From: Photobacterium profundum SS9
GTDB taxonomy: Bacteria; Pseudomonadota; Gammaproteobacteria; Enterobacterales; Vibrionaceae
Reading direction: 5' to 3'
NCBI RefSeq assembly: GCF_000196255.1
Contig: NC_006370.1
Coordinates: forward strand, 4,018,550 to 4,082,549
Length of the DNA stretch: 64,000 nt
The position numbers and the translations under genes were made by a program. Below, piece after piece: positions 52,665 to 64,000 of the stretch. Under the pieces are notes generated by a model that was given only the letters and a program-made list of their open reading frames with translations, did not search any database and was not told the origin of the DNA. How positions within the stretch are numbered: position 1 is the first letter of the stretch; every line of letters begins with the position of its first letter.

Positions 52665-54026
52665 TTATTTTTGCTTTACTGGGCGTTTCCAACCTTTGAT
52701 AGTACGGGCAGGCGCGCGAGTAATTACTAACTCACCTTCACCAATATCACGGTTAATCGTTGCACCAGCTCCTATAGTAGCCCCTTTGCCAATTTTAACT
52801 GGGGCAATTAATTGGGTATCGGAGCCAACAAATACATCATCACCAATTTCGGTCTTAAACTTATTCACACCATCATAATTACAGGTAATGGTACCAGCGC
52901 CGATATTGACTCGATCACCAATATCAGCATCGCCTAAATACGTTAGATGATTCGCTTTAGAGCCACGTCCAAGACGTGATTTTTTCATTTCAACGAAATT
53001 GCCCACGTGAGAGTCACCTACCAGCTCAGCCCCTGGGCGCAAGCGAGTGAATGGACCGACGGTACAATCTTCACCGACAGTTGCACCTTCAATCACGCTG
53101 TAAGGTCGAATAACACTGTTATCATCAATCTCACAGTCTTTCAGCACACAGCCCGTACCAATAAGTACATTATTACCGATTGAAACGTTGCCTTCGATGA
53201 TCACGTTAACGTCAATTTCAACATCCGTACCACATTGCAATTTACCACGCAGATCAAAACGTGACGGATCGCGTAGCATTACGCCTTGCTCTAATAGACG
53301 TTCAGCTTGCATAGCTTGATATGCGCGCTCTAGTCGGGCCAATTGAATGCGGTTATTAACACCTTCAACTTCAATTGGATTGACTGGGTGAACCGCTTCG
53401 ACAGCACGACCTTCATCATGCGCTATCGCAATAATATCGGTTAGGTAGTACTCACCTTGTGAGTTTTCATTTTTCAGCTGACCTAACCAACGCTTCAGAT
53501 CGCCACCATTTGCGACCATCACACCGGTATTGATCTCTTTGATCAGCTTTTGCTCTTCACTGGCATCTTTCTGTTCAACAATCGCCACAACCGGGCCATT
53601 ACGACGCACAATACGTCCATAACCTACCGGGTTATCGAGTACGACAGTCAGCAGTGCAATACCGCCATCAGGCTGAGCATCAAGTAAGTTAGTCAATGTA
53701 TCACCGCTAATCAATGGTACGTCACCGTATAGGATCAGCACTTTTTCATTATCAGCTAAACCAGAAGAAGCTTGATTAACCGCGTGACCAGTACCGAGTT
53801 GTTCAGCTTGCAGTATCCAGCTTACAGGCTCATCAGCCAGCACTTGCTGCATCGTATCGCCGCCATGGCCATACACTAAATGGATATGGCTTGCACCAAG
53901 ATCACTACAAGTATCAATGACGTGCTTAGCCATAGGCTTACCGGCAAGCGTGTGAAGTACTTTAGGCACGTTTGAATACATGCGGGTGCCTTTCCCCGCG
54001 GCTAGAATCACAGCGCTAAAGCTCAT
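52665..54026 (-). CDS. glmU: Bifunctional N-acetylglucosamine-1-phosphate uridyltransferase / glucosamine-1-phosphate acetyltransferase
   Basis: GlmU makes UDP-GlcNAc in two steps. The 453-residue protein has an N-terminal pyrophosphorylase (to about 228) with the LAAGKGTRM nucleotide loop at residues 8-16. A C-terminal left-handed beta-helix of hexapeptide repeats (from about 250) carries the acetyltransferase site. Length matches E. coli GlmU (456). AAAGGAT precedes the ATG. In Vibrio, glmU commonly follows the atp operon; here a group II intron remnant lies between them. Confidence 0.97.
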   Translation of the reverse strand: MSFSAVILAAGKGTRMYSNVPKVLHTLAGKPMAKHVIDTCSDLGASHIHLVYGHGGDTMQQVLADEPVSWILQAEQLGTGHAVNQASSGLADNEKVLILYGDVPLISGDTLTNLLDAQPDGGIALLTVVLDNPVGYGRIVRRNGPVVAIVEQKDASEEQKLIKEINTGVMVANGGDLKRWLGQLKNENSQGEYYLTDIIAIAHDEGRAVEAVHPVNPIEVEGVNNRIQLARLERAYQAMQAERLLEQGVMLRDPSRFDLRGKLQCGTDVEIDVNVIIEGNVSIGNNVLIGTGCVLKDCEIDDNSVIRPYSVIEGATVGEDCTVGPFTRLRPGAELVGDSHVGNFVEMKKSRLGRGSKANHLTYLGDADIGDRVNIGAGTITCNYDGVNKFKTEIGDDVFVGSDTQLIAPVKIGKGATIGAGATINRDIGEGELVITRAPARTIKGWKRPVKQK

Positions 54027-54208
54027 GATGGTTATCCTTTTTGATGCATATATGAAATCGAAACTGCACGCATTGTAGCGCTCTAATTGATGAGATTTAA
54101 GAGTAACGCCTTAATTTCCTCTACGTATTAACGGTATTTTGACGCATATAACACCCTAATAGACTCAAAGAGGGGGCAAAAAAAGTGCCCGCAGGGTAAA
54201 ACTCAGAT

Positions 54209-55050
54209 ATCGAGTAGGGTGAGGCGTTACCGCCTCATCCCTCTCACAGAACCGTACGTACGGACCTCGTATACGGCTCATGCATACTTCGTATCGCTAT
54301 TATTAGTGGCACAACACCAATATAACATCTGATATTGTGCGCCATGTGGGTGCGGCTTCTTTTCTACATGGTGGTAACTTTCATTGCAGGGATTGGCGTT
54401 CTAGCACGATGGCAATCTACCAAACTTTGTTGCAATTACTTTCCTTATACGACCGTTATCATCAGTTAACACTATTCCTAGTGCACCAACTCGACGTGTC
54501 CCGTTGATCAGACGGCTTGTGTATCCATGAAAAAAAGTCACTGCTCATCACAGTCTTAAAGTACGCTTCCCCCCTTCGCAATCAACTGTACTTTTGGTAT
54601 CAGTTGACCCTATCAAACATCATGTTGATAGTCGGCTTAGTTTTCCCCTCCACACCATTACTGGCTTTCATCGGCCTAGCCTTACTCACTACTACGGGTT
54701 CATCTGCCACCTCGCACCAACGTGCATCTTGAGTCACCTCTTGATGGACGCTTCCGGCGTTTGCCCGGATGTGGTGTCAGGCTTCCCCAGTTATTGCACT
54801 GACTCCCTGCTAGATATTCCACCCTCAAACACAGTATTGGTCTGACTAAGTATTGGGCTTCGCGCTATTACGGACGCTTACCCACCAACACCGCCGAAAC
54901 AGGTTACGGTTAGTTGTGTACATCTAACTTCCTATGGCTTCCTTCAGACCCCACCGTTGGCCAGTGACGCCCTTGCCATTCGGATTGTCTTCCCCTTAGT
55001 TGGGGTGACTCCACTATCTTTCAAGTAGACGGGTTTGCCAGCTTTGCTGG
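54209..55050 (-). mobile_element. Group II intron remnant without an intact maturase gene
   Basis: On the minus strand 54249-54279 folds as a domain V-like hairpin: GAGCCGTA paired with TACGGTTC, a two-base CG bulge, then TACG/CGTA. This is the catalytic hairpin of group II introns, with a shortened apical part. Directly after it, 54221-54236 forms a domain VI-like stem (GAGGCG/CGCCTC), and CTACTCGAT gives a plausible 3' end at 54209. The upstream 700 bases look structured, with blocks recalled from domain I of bacterial introns (GGGTCTGAAGGAAGCC). A short maturase-like start (ARWQMNP) ends at once in stop codons. The 5' end is uncertain, and no GUGYG start is seen. Confidence 0.65.
54249..54279 (-). 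ncRNA. Group II intron domain V hairpin
   Basis: The 31-nt hairpin has the conserved outer helix, the two-base bulge and the AGC triad near its 5' end (GAGCCGTA), with a five-base loop. Canonical domain V has 34 nt and a GNRA loop, so this one is slightly degenerate. Confidence 0.7.
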
Positions 55051-55058
55051 GCAAACAT

Positions 55059-55086
55059 AAAAAAAGCGACCTTAAGGTCGCTTTTT
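55059..55086 (-). terminator. Terminator of the atp operon
   Basis: A stem AAGCGACC paired with GGTCGCTT around TTAA is followed on the minus strand by a run of seven U. It lies 17 bases after the atpC stop. A second hairpin (GTTTGCC-AGC with its inverse, about 55030-55056) follows it at the start of the intron remnant. Confidence 0.88.
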
Positions 55087-55102
55087 TATGTCATGCGTTT
55101 GA

Positions 55103-55525
55103 TTAACGCGATTTTTTTGTCAATTCAATAACACGTAACTGAGCAATCGCTTTAGCCAAATCACTGGCCGCTTGGGCAAAGTCGATATCGCCATGCTGGT
55201 TCCGGATTTGCTCCTCAGCTTGACGTTTCGCTTCTGCTGCCTTGGCTGCATCCAAATCTTCACCACGAATTGCGGTATCAGTCAGTACAGTAACTGTACT
55301 TGGCTGCACTTCAAGCATGCCACCAGAAAGATAAATAATCTCTTCCTCGCCGTGCTGCTTAATGATTCGAACCATACCTGGCGTAATAGCGGTCAGCAGC
55401 GGGGTGTGTCCTGCGTGAATACCCAGTTCACCTTCGCTACCACTCACCTGAACGCTTTCAGCACGACCTGAGAATAATTTCTTCTCAGCACTTACTACGT
55501 CAAGATGGAAGGTTATCGCTGCCAT
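55103..55525 (-). CDS. atpC: F1Fo ATP synthase epsilon subunit
   Basis: The 140-residue epsilon subunit sits in the central stalk and inhibits ATP hydrolysis. It has the N-terminal beta-sandwich ([17 protein letters not shown], then [16 protein letters not shown]) and a C-terminal two-helix region from about residue 90. Length is as in E. coli (139). The gene ends the atp operon and starts 17 bases after atpD, with AGGAGGCG before the ATG. Confidence 0.96.
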   Translation of the reverse strand: MAAITFHLDVVSAEKKLFSGRAESVQVSGSEGELGIHAGHTPLLTAITPGMVRIIKQHGEEEIIYLSGGMLEVQPSTVTVLTDTAIRGEDLDAAKAAEAKRQAEEQIRNQHGDIDFAQAASDLAKAIAQLRVIELTKKSR

Positions 55526-55542
55526 ATCGCCTCCTAGTGAGC

Positions 55543-57848
<2,306 letters not shown>

Positions 57849-57892
57849 CGTTACTCTCCGTTAGTAGGTGATCGCAAGCGATCACCAACCAA

Positions 57893-59434
57893 TTACCAAG
57901 TTTGGGTAGCTTTGAAATCTTCAACCAGTTTTACAAACTGAGCTTCAATTTCACTGTTCCAGGCACCCGTTTCATCAATCTGAGACACTAGCTCAGCAGA
58001 TTGACCTTTGGCATATGAAAGCAACGCAGCTTCGAAATCAGCAAGCTTAGCAAGCTCAACATCAACCAAATAGCCTCTTTCAGCAGAGAAGATAACAACC
58101 GCCTGCTCAAATACAGACATCGGCGCATACTGCTTCTGCTTCATCAACTCAGTCACTTTCTGACCGTGATCAAGCTGTTTCTTCGTTGCTTCATCAAGGT
58201 CAGACGAGAACTGGGCGAAAGCCGCTAGTTCACGATACTGTGCAAGTGCAGTACGAATACCACCTGACAGTTTCTTAATGATCTTAGTTTGAGCAGAACC
58301 ACCTACACGCGAAACAGAAATACCCGGATCAACCGCAGGGCGAATACCAGCGTTGAACAATTCTGTTTGCAGGAAGATCTGACCATCAGTGATGGAAATA
58401 ACGTTAGTCGGTACGAATGCTGATACATCCCCCGCTTGCGTTTCGATAATCGGAAGCGCCGTTAGGGAACCAGTCTTACCTTTAACTTCACCATTAGTGA
58501 ACTTTTCTACATAATTCTCGCTTACACGAGATGCACGCTCTAACAGACGAGAGTGTAAATAGAAAACGTCACCAGGGAATGCTTCACGACCCGGCGGACG
58601 CTTAAGCAATAGTGAAATTTGACGGTAAGCAACAGCTTGCTTTGACAAATCATCGTATACAATCAGTGCATCTTCACCGCGATCACGGAAGTATTCACCC
58701 ATTGCACAACCTGAGTATGGCGCAAGGTATTGCAATGCCGCAGCTTCAGATGCTGATGCTACAACCACAATGGTGTTATCCAATGCGCCGTGCTCTTCTA
58801 GCTTACGCACAACGTTCGCGATAGTTGAAGCTTTCTGACCAATAGCAACGTAAACAGAATAAATACCAGATTGTTTCTGGTTGATAATGGCATCGATAGC
58901 CATTGCCGTTTTACCCGTCTGACGGTCACCGATGATCAACTCACGCTGACCACGACCGATAGGGATCATCGAATCGACAGCTTTGTAGCCCGTCTGAACC
59001 GGCTGATCAACTGACTTACGCTCGATTACACCCGGGGCGATTACTTCAACAGGAGAAAATGTCTCTGTTTCAATTGGACCCTTGCCATCGATCGGCTCAC
59101 CTAGCGTGTTCACCACACGGCCAAGTAGTGCCGGACCAACGGGTACTTCAAGAATACGACCAGTACCTGTTACTTTCATGCCTTCCTGAAGGTTAGCATA
59201 TGGACCCATTACAACAGCACCAACCGAGTCACGCTCAAGGTTAAGTGCCAGTGCAAAACGGCCACCAGGTAATTCAATCATTTCACCTTGCATTACATCA
59301 GCAAGGCCATGGATACGAATGATACCGTCACTTACCGAAACGATAGTACCTTCGTTGCGCGCTTCACTTGCAACATTGAATTTTTCAATACGTTGCTTGA
59401 TCAGTGCGCTAATTTCCGTGGAATTAAGTTGCAT
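57893..59434 (-). CDS. atpA: F1Fo ATP synthase alpha subunit
   Basis: The 513-residue non-catalytic nucleotide-binding subunit has Walker A GDRQTGKT at residues 169-176, the essential arginine in the [10 protein letters not shown] motif near 375 and the [22 protein letters not shown] region near 340. Length equals E. coli (513). It is followed by atpG after 44 bases. Confidence 0.97.
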   Translation of the reverse strand: MQLNSTEISALIKQRIEKFNVASEARNEGTIVSVSDGIIRIHGLADVMQGEMIELPGGRFALALNLERDSVGAVVMGPYANLQEGMKVTGTGRILEVPVGPALLGRVVNTLGEPIDGKGPIETETFSPVEVIAPGVIERKSVDQPVQTGYKAVDSMIPIGRGQRELIIGDRQTGKTAMAIDAIINQKQSGIYSVYVAIGQKASTIANVVRKLEEHGALDNTIVVVASASEAAALQYLAPYSGCAMGEYFRDRGEDALIVYDDLSKQAVAYRQISLLLKRPPGREAFPGDVFYLHSRLLERASRVSENYVEKFTNGEVKGKTGSLTALPIIETQAGDVSAFVPTNVISITDGQIFLQTELFNAGIRPAVDPGISVSRVGGSAQTKIIKKLSGGIRTALAQYRELAAFAQFSSDLDEATKKQLDHGQKVTELMKQKQYAPMSVFEQAVVIFSAERGYLVDVELAKLADFEAALLSYAKGQSAELVSQIDETGAWNSEIEAQFVKLVEDFKATQTW

Positions 59435-59450
59435 GCTCCAATTCCCTAAA

Positions 59451-59984
59451 TCAAGACTGCAAAGTATCGCTCAGACGGTTTAATTTACCGCGTACTGAGT
59501 TATCGATAACTAAGTCTCCAGCTCTAATTACAACCCCAGCGATCAGGGTCTCGTCTACACTGCAATTCAGCTTAACTTTACGTTCAAGACGCTGTTCTAG
59601 CTTCTGACTGATTGCAACAAGTTGACTATCCTCTAAAACCACCGCAGAAATCACGTCGGCTTCAATAGTTTTTTCATGTTCATTTTTTAAGAACAAGAAC
59701 TCGTCACTCACAGCAGGAACCATTGTTAGGCGTCCATTTTCAGCCATCACTTTTAATAAGTTTTGACCGAACTCGTTGAGTTGCTCATCGCATACTGAAA
59801 CAATAATTTCAGTTAGCTTGTCAGCAGAAAAACCACTACGCAAGATGTCTTGCATTGCTTCGTTTTTTACTACTTCACTTGCAAAAGTTAGCATTTCAGC
59901 CCATTGGGCTAGCTCACCATTCTCAACCGCAAAATCAAATGCTGCTTTAGCGTAGGGGCGTGCGATGGTAGTCATATCCGACAT
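59451..59984 (-). CDS. atpH: F1Fo ATP synthase delta subunit
   Basis: The 177-residue peripheral-stalk subunit has the N-terminal [14 protein letters not shown] helix that binds alpha and the C-terminal [19 protein letters not shown] motif. Length equals E. coli AtpH. It lies between atpF and atpA with gaps of 16 bases on each side. Confidence 0.96.
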   Translation of the reverse strand: MSDMTTIARPYAKAAFDFAVENGELAQWAEMLTFASEVVKNEAMQDILRSGFSADKLTEIIVSVCDEQLNEFGQNLLKVMAENGRLTMVPAVSDEFLFLKNEHEKTIEADVISAVVLEDSQLVAISQKLEQRLERKVKLNCSVDETLIAGVVIRAGDLVIDNSVRGKLNRLSDTLQS

Positions 59985-60000
59985 GTGCTTGCCCCTTTAA

Positions 60001-60471
60001 TTACAGTTCCGCAGTGACTTTGTTGAGAAGTTCTGCATGAACGTCTTTATCAATAGAACGTTCAAGAATCTTCTCAGCGCCAATCACAGCTAGAGTTGCA
60101 ACTTGTTTTCTTAACTCATCACGAGCACGATTGCGCTCTGACTCGATTTCTGCCAAACCCTGCGCAAGAATTTTCTCACGCTCAGCCTGTGCTTCAGCTT
60201 TCGCTTCATCAACAATTTGCGCTCTACGCTTGTTCGCTTGCTCAATAAGCTCGCTTGCAGCGTGTTTTGCTTCTTTCAATTGTTCAGAAGCATTGGCTTG
60301 CGCTAGATTCAGGTCTTTGGCTGCGCGATCTGCTGCAACCAAACCGTCGGCAATTTTTGCCTGACGTTCTTCAATCGCTTCCATCAATGGTGGCCATACA
60401 TATTTCATGCAGAACGTAACAAAGAAGAAAAAAGCGATAGCCTGACCCAGCAAAGTTGCATTCATATTCAC
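60001..60471 (-). CDS. atpF: F1Fo ATP synthase b subunit
   Basis: The 156-residue stator subunit has one N-terminal membrane segment (about residues 5-26, ending in CMKYVWPPL) and a long charged coiled-coil, ending in the delta-binding [10 protein letters not shown] region. Length equals E. coli. AAGGAG precedes the ATG. Confidence 0.97.
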   Translation of the reverse strand: MNMNATLLGQAIAFFFFVTFCMKYVWPPLMEAIEERQAKIADGLVAADRAAKDLNLAQANASEQLKEAKHAASELIEQANKRRAQIVDEAKAEAQAEREKILAQGLAEIESERNRARDELRKQVATLAVIGAEKILERSIDKDVHAELLNKVTAEL

Positions 60472-60547
60472 AACGCATCTCCTTAAAAAGGGTTGCTATG
60501 GATCCATTTGCGACTGTCATAAACCACAAGGTTAAAACAGCTATTGA

Positions 60548-61665
<1,118 letters not shown>

Positions 61666-61670
61666 TCATC

Positions 61671-62060
61671 CTATTTGTTGTTGTTCATGAATAAGACTGG
61701 TCCAAAGATATTAATACCAAGTACCAGCAAATAGGTCAGTTTGAGGGGAACAAGTTCCACCTCGATATACAGGTAAACAATGGCAAATAAGATAACTGTA
61801 ATGAGAATTTTAAGCGCTTCACCACCAAAAAATGATGCCATCACTAATCGAGCCTTACTAGCACCACTAAACAGAAATGCACACGTGGCAAAAACAGTAT
61901 TGGCAATCACAAAGATGCCACCACCGATTAATGCCGAGATTCCCCAGTCAACACTGACAGCAAATACTGCCATTAATGCCGTTGTTAAAACGACGCCAGC
62001 TTGCAATAACAGTAACCGCTTCACCAATTGGCGTCCTGGTCTAACTAGCGCCGATACCAT
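61671..62060 (-). CDS. atpI: ATP synthase assembly protein AtpI
   Basis: The 129-residue membrane protein has four hydrophobic segments and the GEALKILITVILF motif. It assists c-ring assembly or magnesium handling and is not essential in E. coli. The ATG at 62060 gives the Vibrio-type start MVSALVRPGRQLVKRLLLLQ and follows GAGGA by eight bases; a longer frame from 62132 would overlap the operon promoter. Confidence 0.9.
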   Translation of the reverse strand: MVSALVRPGRQLVKRLLLLQAGVVLTTALMAVFAVSVDWGISALIGGGIFVIANTVFATCAFLFSGASKARLVMASFFGGEALKILITVILFAIVYLYIEVELVPLKLTYLLVLGINIFGPVLFMNNNK

Positions 62061-62118
62061 GTATTCGTTCCTCGAGTCCATTCCACTACACAATCGTCGT
62101 GCAGGGAAAACTGCGAAA

Positions 62119-62146
62119 ATTATACGGCTCATTAGATTGAATGCAA
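62119..62146 (-). promoter_or_regulatory. atp operon promoter
   Basis: On the minus strand TTGCAT (62141-62146) and a perfect TATAAT (62119-62124) are 16 bases apart, about 60 bases upstream of atpI. The -35 box lies inside an 8-bp inverted repeat (62132-62151). Confidence 0.75.
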
Positions 62147-62151
62147 TCTAA
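62132..62151. repeat. Inverted repeat over the atp promoter -35 box
   Basis: TTAGATTG (62132-62139) and CAATCTAA (62144-62151) are perfect inverse repeats separated by four bases. The position suggests a repressor or activator site, though it could be chance in A/T-rich DNA. Confidence 0.55.
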
Positions 62152-62238
62152 TAGCAGCAAAAAAAAGAGTAATATTTTACAACACAATAACTTGATCACA
62201 CCGCTGTAAAACTTGCAACAAAATAGACACGTCCTCGA

Positions 62239-63132
62239 TCACAATTCCTGACCAAAAATTGCAATAAGTTGCTTAAACTTGTGCGCTTCATCAAAACTGA
62301 TAACAATTTTTCCTTTACCATTCTTTTGATGGTTAATTGCTACCTGGGTACCCAATCGTTCGCTTAAACTATTTTCTAGTGCTTTAATCTCTAAATTCTC
62401 AACAGGTCTAACACGTTCACTAACAGGGTTAAGCAGTTTTTTTACTAACTTTTCAGTGTCACGTACATTCAGCATTTTAGTCACGACGGTTTCTGCAGCT
62501 TCTAACTGCATATCAGCGTCCAAACTAAGCAGGGCACGTGCATGTCCCATATCAAGCTGACGCCGTTCAAGCATACGCTTTACGGGGGCTTCTAACTGAT
62601 TCAAACGTAGCAAGTTAGACACCGCAGCACGAGACTTACCTACCGCTTCCGCGATTTGTTGATGGGTCAGAGAAAACTCACTCTGTAAACGTTCGAAGGC
62701 TTGCGCTTCTTCAATCGAATTAAGATCTTCACGTTGAATATTCTCAATCAATGCTATCGCAATCACTGCGCGGTCGTTAACATCCTTAATAATACAAGGG
62801 ATATTCTGAAGCCCAGCTTGACGAGCTGCTCGCCAACGTCGCTCACCTGCGATAATTTCATATTGTTGAGATGCTAATCTACGCACAACAATAGGCTGGA
62901 TAATACCTTGCGCACGAATAGAATCACTTAACTCTGCAAGAGCTTCATCCGACATATCTTTACGCGGTTGATATTTACCAGGCTGGAGCAGATGAATAGG
63001 CAGTTCTCTTAACGTACCATCTGCTGATAATGATTGTGCTTTTTCCGCACTTTGCTGCTTTGCTTGCGCAACAGAACTTGTTGCTAACAATGCATCAAGG
63101 CCTTTTCCTAGACCCCGTTTACTCATGTTCAT
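62239..63132 (-). CDS. parB: Chromosome partitioning protein ParB
   Basis: ParB is the CTP-dependent clamp that loads at parS sites and drives origin segregation with ParA. The 297-residue protein has the conserved N-terminus SKRGLGKGLDALL, the CTP-binding GERRWRAARQAGL motif near residue 95 and the helix-turn-helix LTHQQIAEAVGKSRAAVSNL near 150. A C-terminal dimerisation domain completes it. The ATG at 63132 is six bases after AAGGG. An ATG two codons on and a TTG two codons upstream are alternatives. It starts nine bases after parA. Confidence 0.96.
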   Translation of the reverse strand: MNMSKRGLGKGLDALLATSSVAQAKQQSAEKAQSLSADGTLRELPIHLLQPGKYQPRKDMSDEALAELSDSIRAQGIIQPIVVRRLASQQYEIIAGERRWRAARQAGLQNIPCIIKDVNDRAVIAIALIENIQREDLNSIEEAQAFERLQSEFSLTHQQIAEAVGKSRAAVSNLLRLNQLEAPVKRMLERRQLDMGHARALLSLDADMQLEAAETVVTKMLNVRDTEKLVKKLLNPVSERVRPVENLEIKALENSLSERLGTQVAINHQKNGKGKIVISFDEAHKFKQLIAIFGQEL

Positions 63133-63141
63133 GATCAACCC

Positions 63142-63936
63142 TTATGCGTTGATAGCATCTGCGCTATGAGCCAATTCATCACGGCGAATCATTTCACCAG
63201 CGAGGGCTAAATAGGCTTTTGCACCACTTGAATATTTATCGTAATACATTGCAGGGCGACCATGGCTTGGTGCTTCAGCAAGACGTACATTACGAGGAAT
63301 AACAGTACGATACACTTTATCACCAAAATGCTTTTTAAGCTGCTGGGATACTTCGTTTGATAGTCTATTTCGAGGATCAAACATTGTCCTCAACAAACCT
63401 TCAATTTTAAGATCTGCATTCACAACGGCAGTCAATTTACTGATGGTATCCATGAGTGCTGTTAAACCTTCCAGCGCAAAATATTCACATTGCATAGGCA
63501 CTAAAACAGAATCAGCAGCAGTCATAGCGTTGATTGTAAGGAGATTAAGGGCAGGAGGGCAATCAATAAATATGAAATCATAGTTATCACGAACTACCTC
63601 TAAAGCATTACGCAAACGGACTTCACGTGCAAATACTTCCATCAACTTAATCTCAGCAGCGGTTACATCACCATTGGCAGCTATCAAATGATAGCCCCCA
63701 GTGGTGTCTGTAATGACTACATCATTGAATGGCGTTTCTTCGACTAAAAGTTCATATGCTGTTGCATCCACTTGGTATTTATCAACGCCACTCGCCATCG
63801 TTGCGTTACCTTGCGGATCTAAATCTATAACTAAGACTTTTCGTTGCGTTGCCGCTAATGACGCGGCTAAATTAACGCAAGTCGTGGTTTTACCCACGCC
63901 TCCTTTCTGATTTGCTATAGCAATGACTTTTCCCAC
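63142..63936 (-). CDS. parA: Chromosome partitioning ATPase ParA (Soj)
   Basis: The 264-residue ATPase binds DNA non-specifically and pulls ParB-parS complexes. It has the deviant Walker A motif KGGVGKTT at residues 11-18, the VIDLDPQGN motif near 36 and Walker B FIFIDCPPAL near 120. The start is GTG at 63936 with GAGG seven bases upstream. The rsmG-parA-parB-atpI order is the usual origin-proximal arrangement. Confidence 0.96.
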   Translation of the reverse strand: MGKVIAIANQKGGVGKTTTCVNLAASLAATQRKVLVIDLDPQGNATMASGVDKYQVDATAYELLVEETPFNDVVITDTTGGYHLIAANGDVTAAEIKLMEVFAREVRLRNALEVVRDNYDFIFIDCPPALNLLTINAMTAADSVLVPMQCEYFALEGLTALMDTISKLTAVVNADLKIEGLLRTMFDPRNRLSNEVSQQLKKHFGDKVYRTVIPRNVRLAEAPSHGRPAMYYDKYSSGAKAYLALAGEMIRRDELAHSADAINA

Positions 63937-63952
63937 GAAAAAACCTCATCCT

Positions 63953-64000
63953 TTATTTTTTTGCAGTCAAGATAACTAAATGACGCTTCCCTTCTAACTC
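63953..64000 (-). CDS. rsmG: 16S rRNA (guanine-527-N7) methyltransferase, C-terminal end (cut by the window)
   Basis: The last 15 codons read ELEGKRHLVILTAKK followed by TAA, which resembles the C-terminus of RsmG (GidB) proteins. The gene extends beyond the right edge. Its position directly upstream of parA supports the call. Only the tail is visible, so the identification rests mainly on context. Confidence 0.7.
   Translation of the reverse strand, partial: ELEGKRHLVILTAKK

Noticed and set aside
54517..54845. Plus-strand open frames of 71 and 83 residues between glmU and atpC
   Set aside because: They lie antisense within the group II intron remnant and show no recognisable protein features.

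Overview
The window reads as part of the main chromosome of a marine gammaproteobacterium of the Vibrionaceae, most likely Photobacterium and probably close to P. profundum. This rests on recognising protein families, the rRNA sequences and the gene order; no database search was run. The right end holds atpIBEFHAGDC, parB, parA and the last codons of rsmG, the usual neighbourhood of the chromosomal origin. No origin or parS site was found inside the window.

Layout. Positions 1-2100 hold mobile-element debris: the C-terminal part of an IS66-like transposase, a complete IS630-type element (813-1922) whose transposase is split by a frameshift, and a 5' scrap of an IS66 orfA gene on the other strand. 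Positions 2105-19321 hold three complete rRNA operons in tandem, all on the minus strand, called rrnA, rrnB and rrnC here from left to right. Each has its own promoter, boxA sites and terminator. The 16S-23S spacers differ: none in rrnA, tRNA-Glu/Lys/Val in rrnB, and tRNA-Ile/Ala in rrnC. rrnC carries a tight cluster of changes at normally invariant 16S positions.

Positions 19454-32687 are housekeeping genes. They comprise a gamma-carbonic anhydrase-like gene, then on the minus strand a DUF1488 gene, aroE, hemF, tsaC, purE, a yrdD-like zinc-ribbon gene, smg, dprA and a LysM gene, followed on the plus strand by def, fmt, rsmB, trkA and trkH. They cover shikimate and heme synthesis, tRNA modification, DNA uptake, formyl-Met processing and potassium uptake. 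The purE here looks divergent and has no purK beside it.

Positions 32827-41749 hold a hemolysin III-family membrane protein, a Spo0M-like protein, a GntR/FCD regulator, a yihD-like gene, ccoG, srkA, dsbA, a DUF523 gene and comM. Positions 41936-48485 are the ilvGMEDA branched-chain amino-acid operon, preceded by an attenuator with an Ile/Val-rich leader peptide. Two paralogous XRE regulators follow, then glmS, a DeoR regulator and glmU (amino-sugar and peptidoglycan precursor supply).

Between glmU and the atp operon lies a remnant of a group II intron without an open maturase gene. It sits directly downstream of the atp terminator. The atp operon encodes a complete F1Fo ATP synthase. The most notable points for follow-up are the anomalous third 16S gene, the tandem rrn array, the intron remnant, and the XRE pair with its nested inverted repeat.
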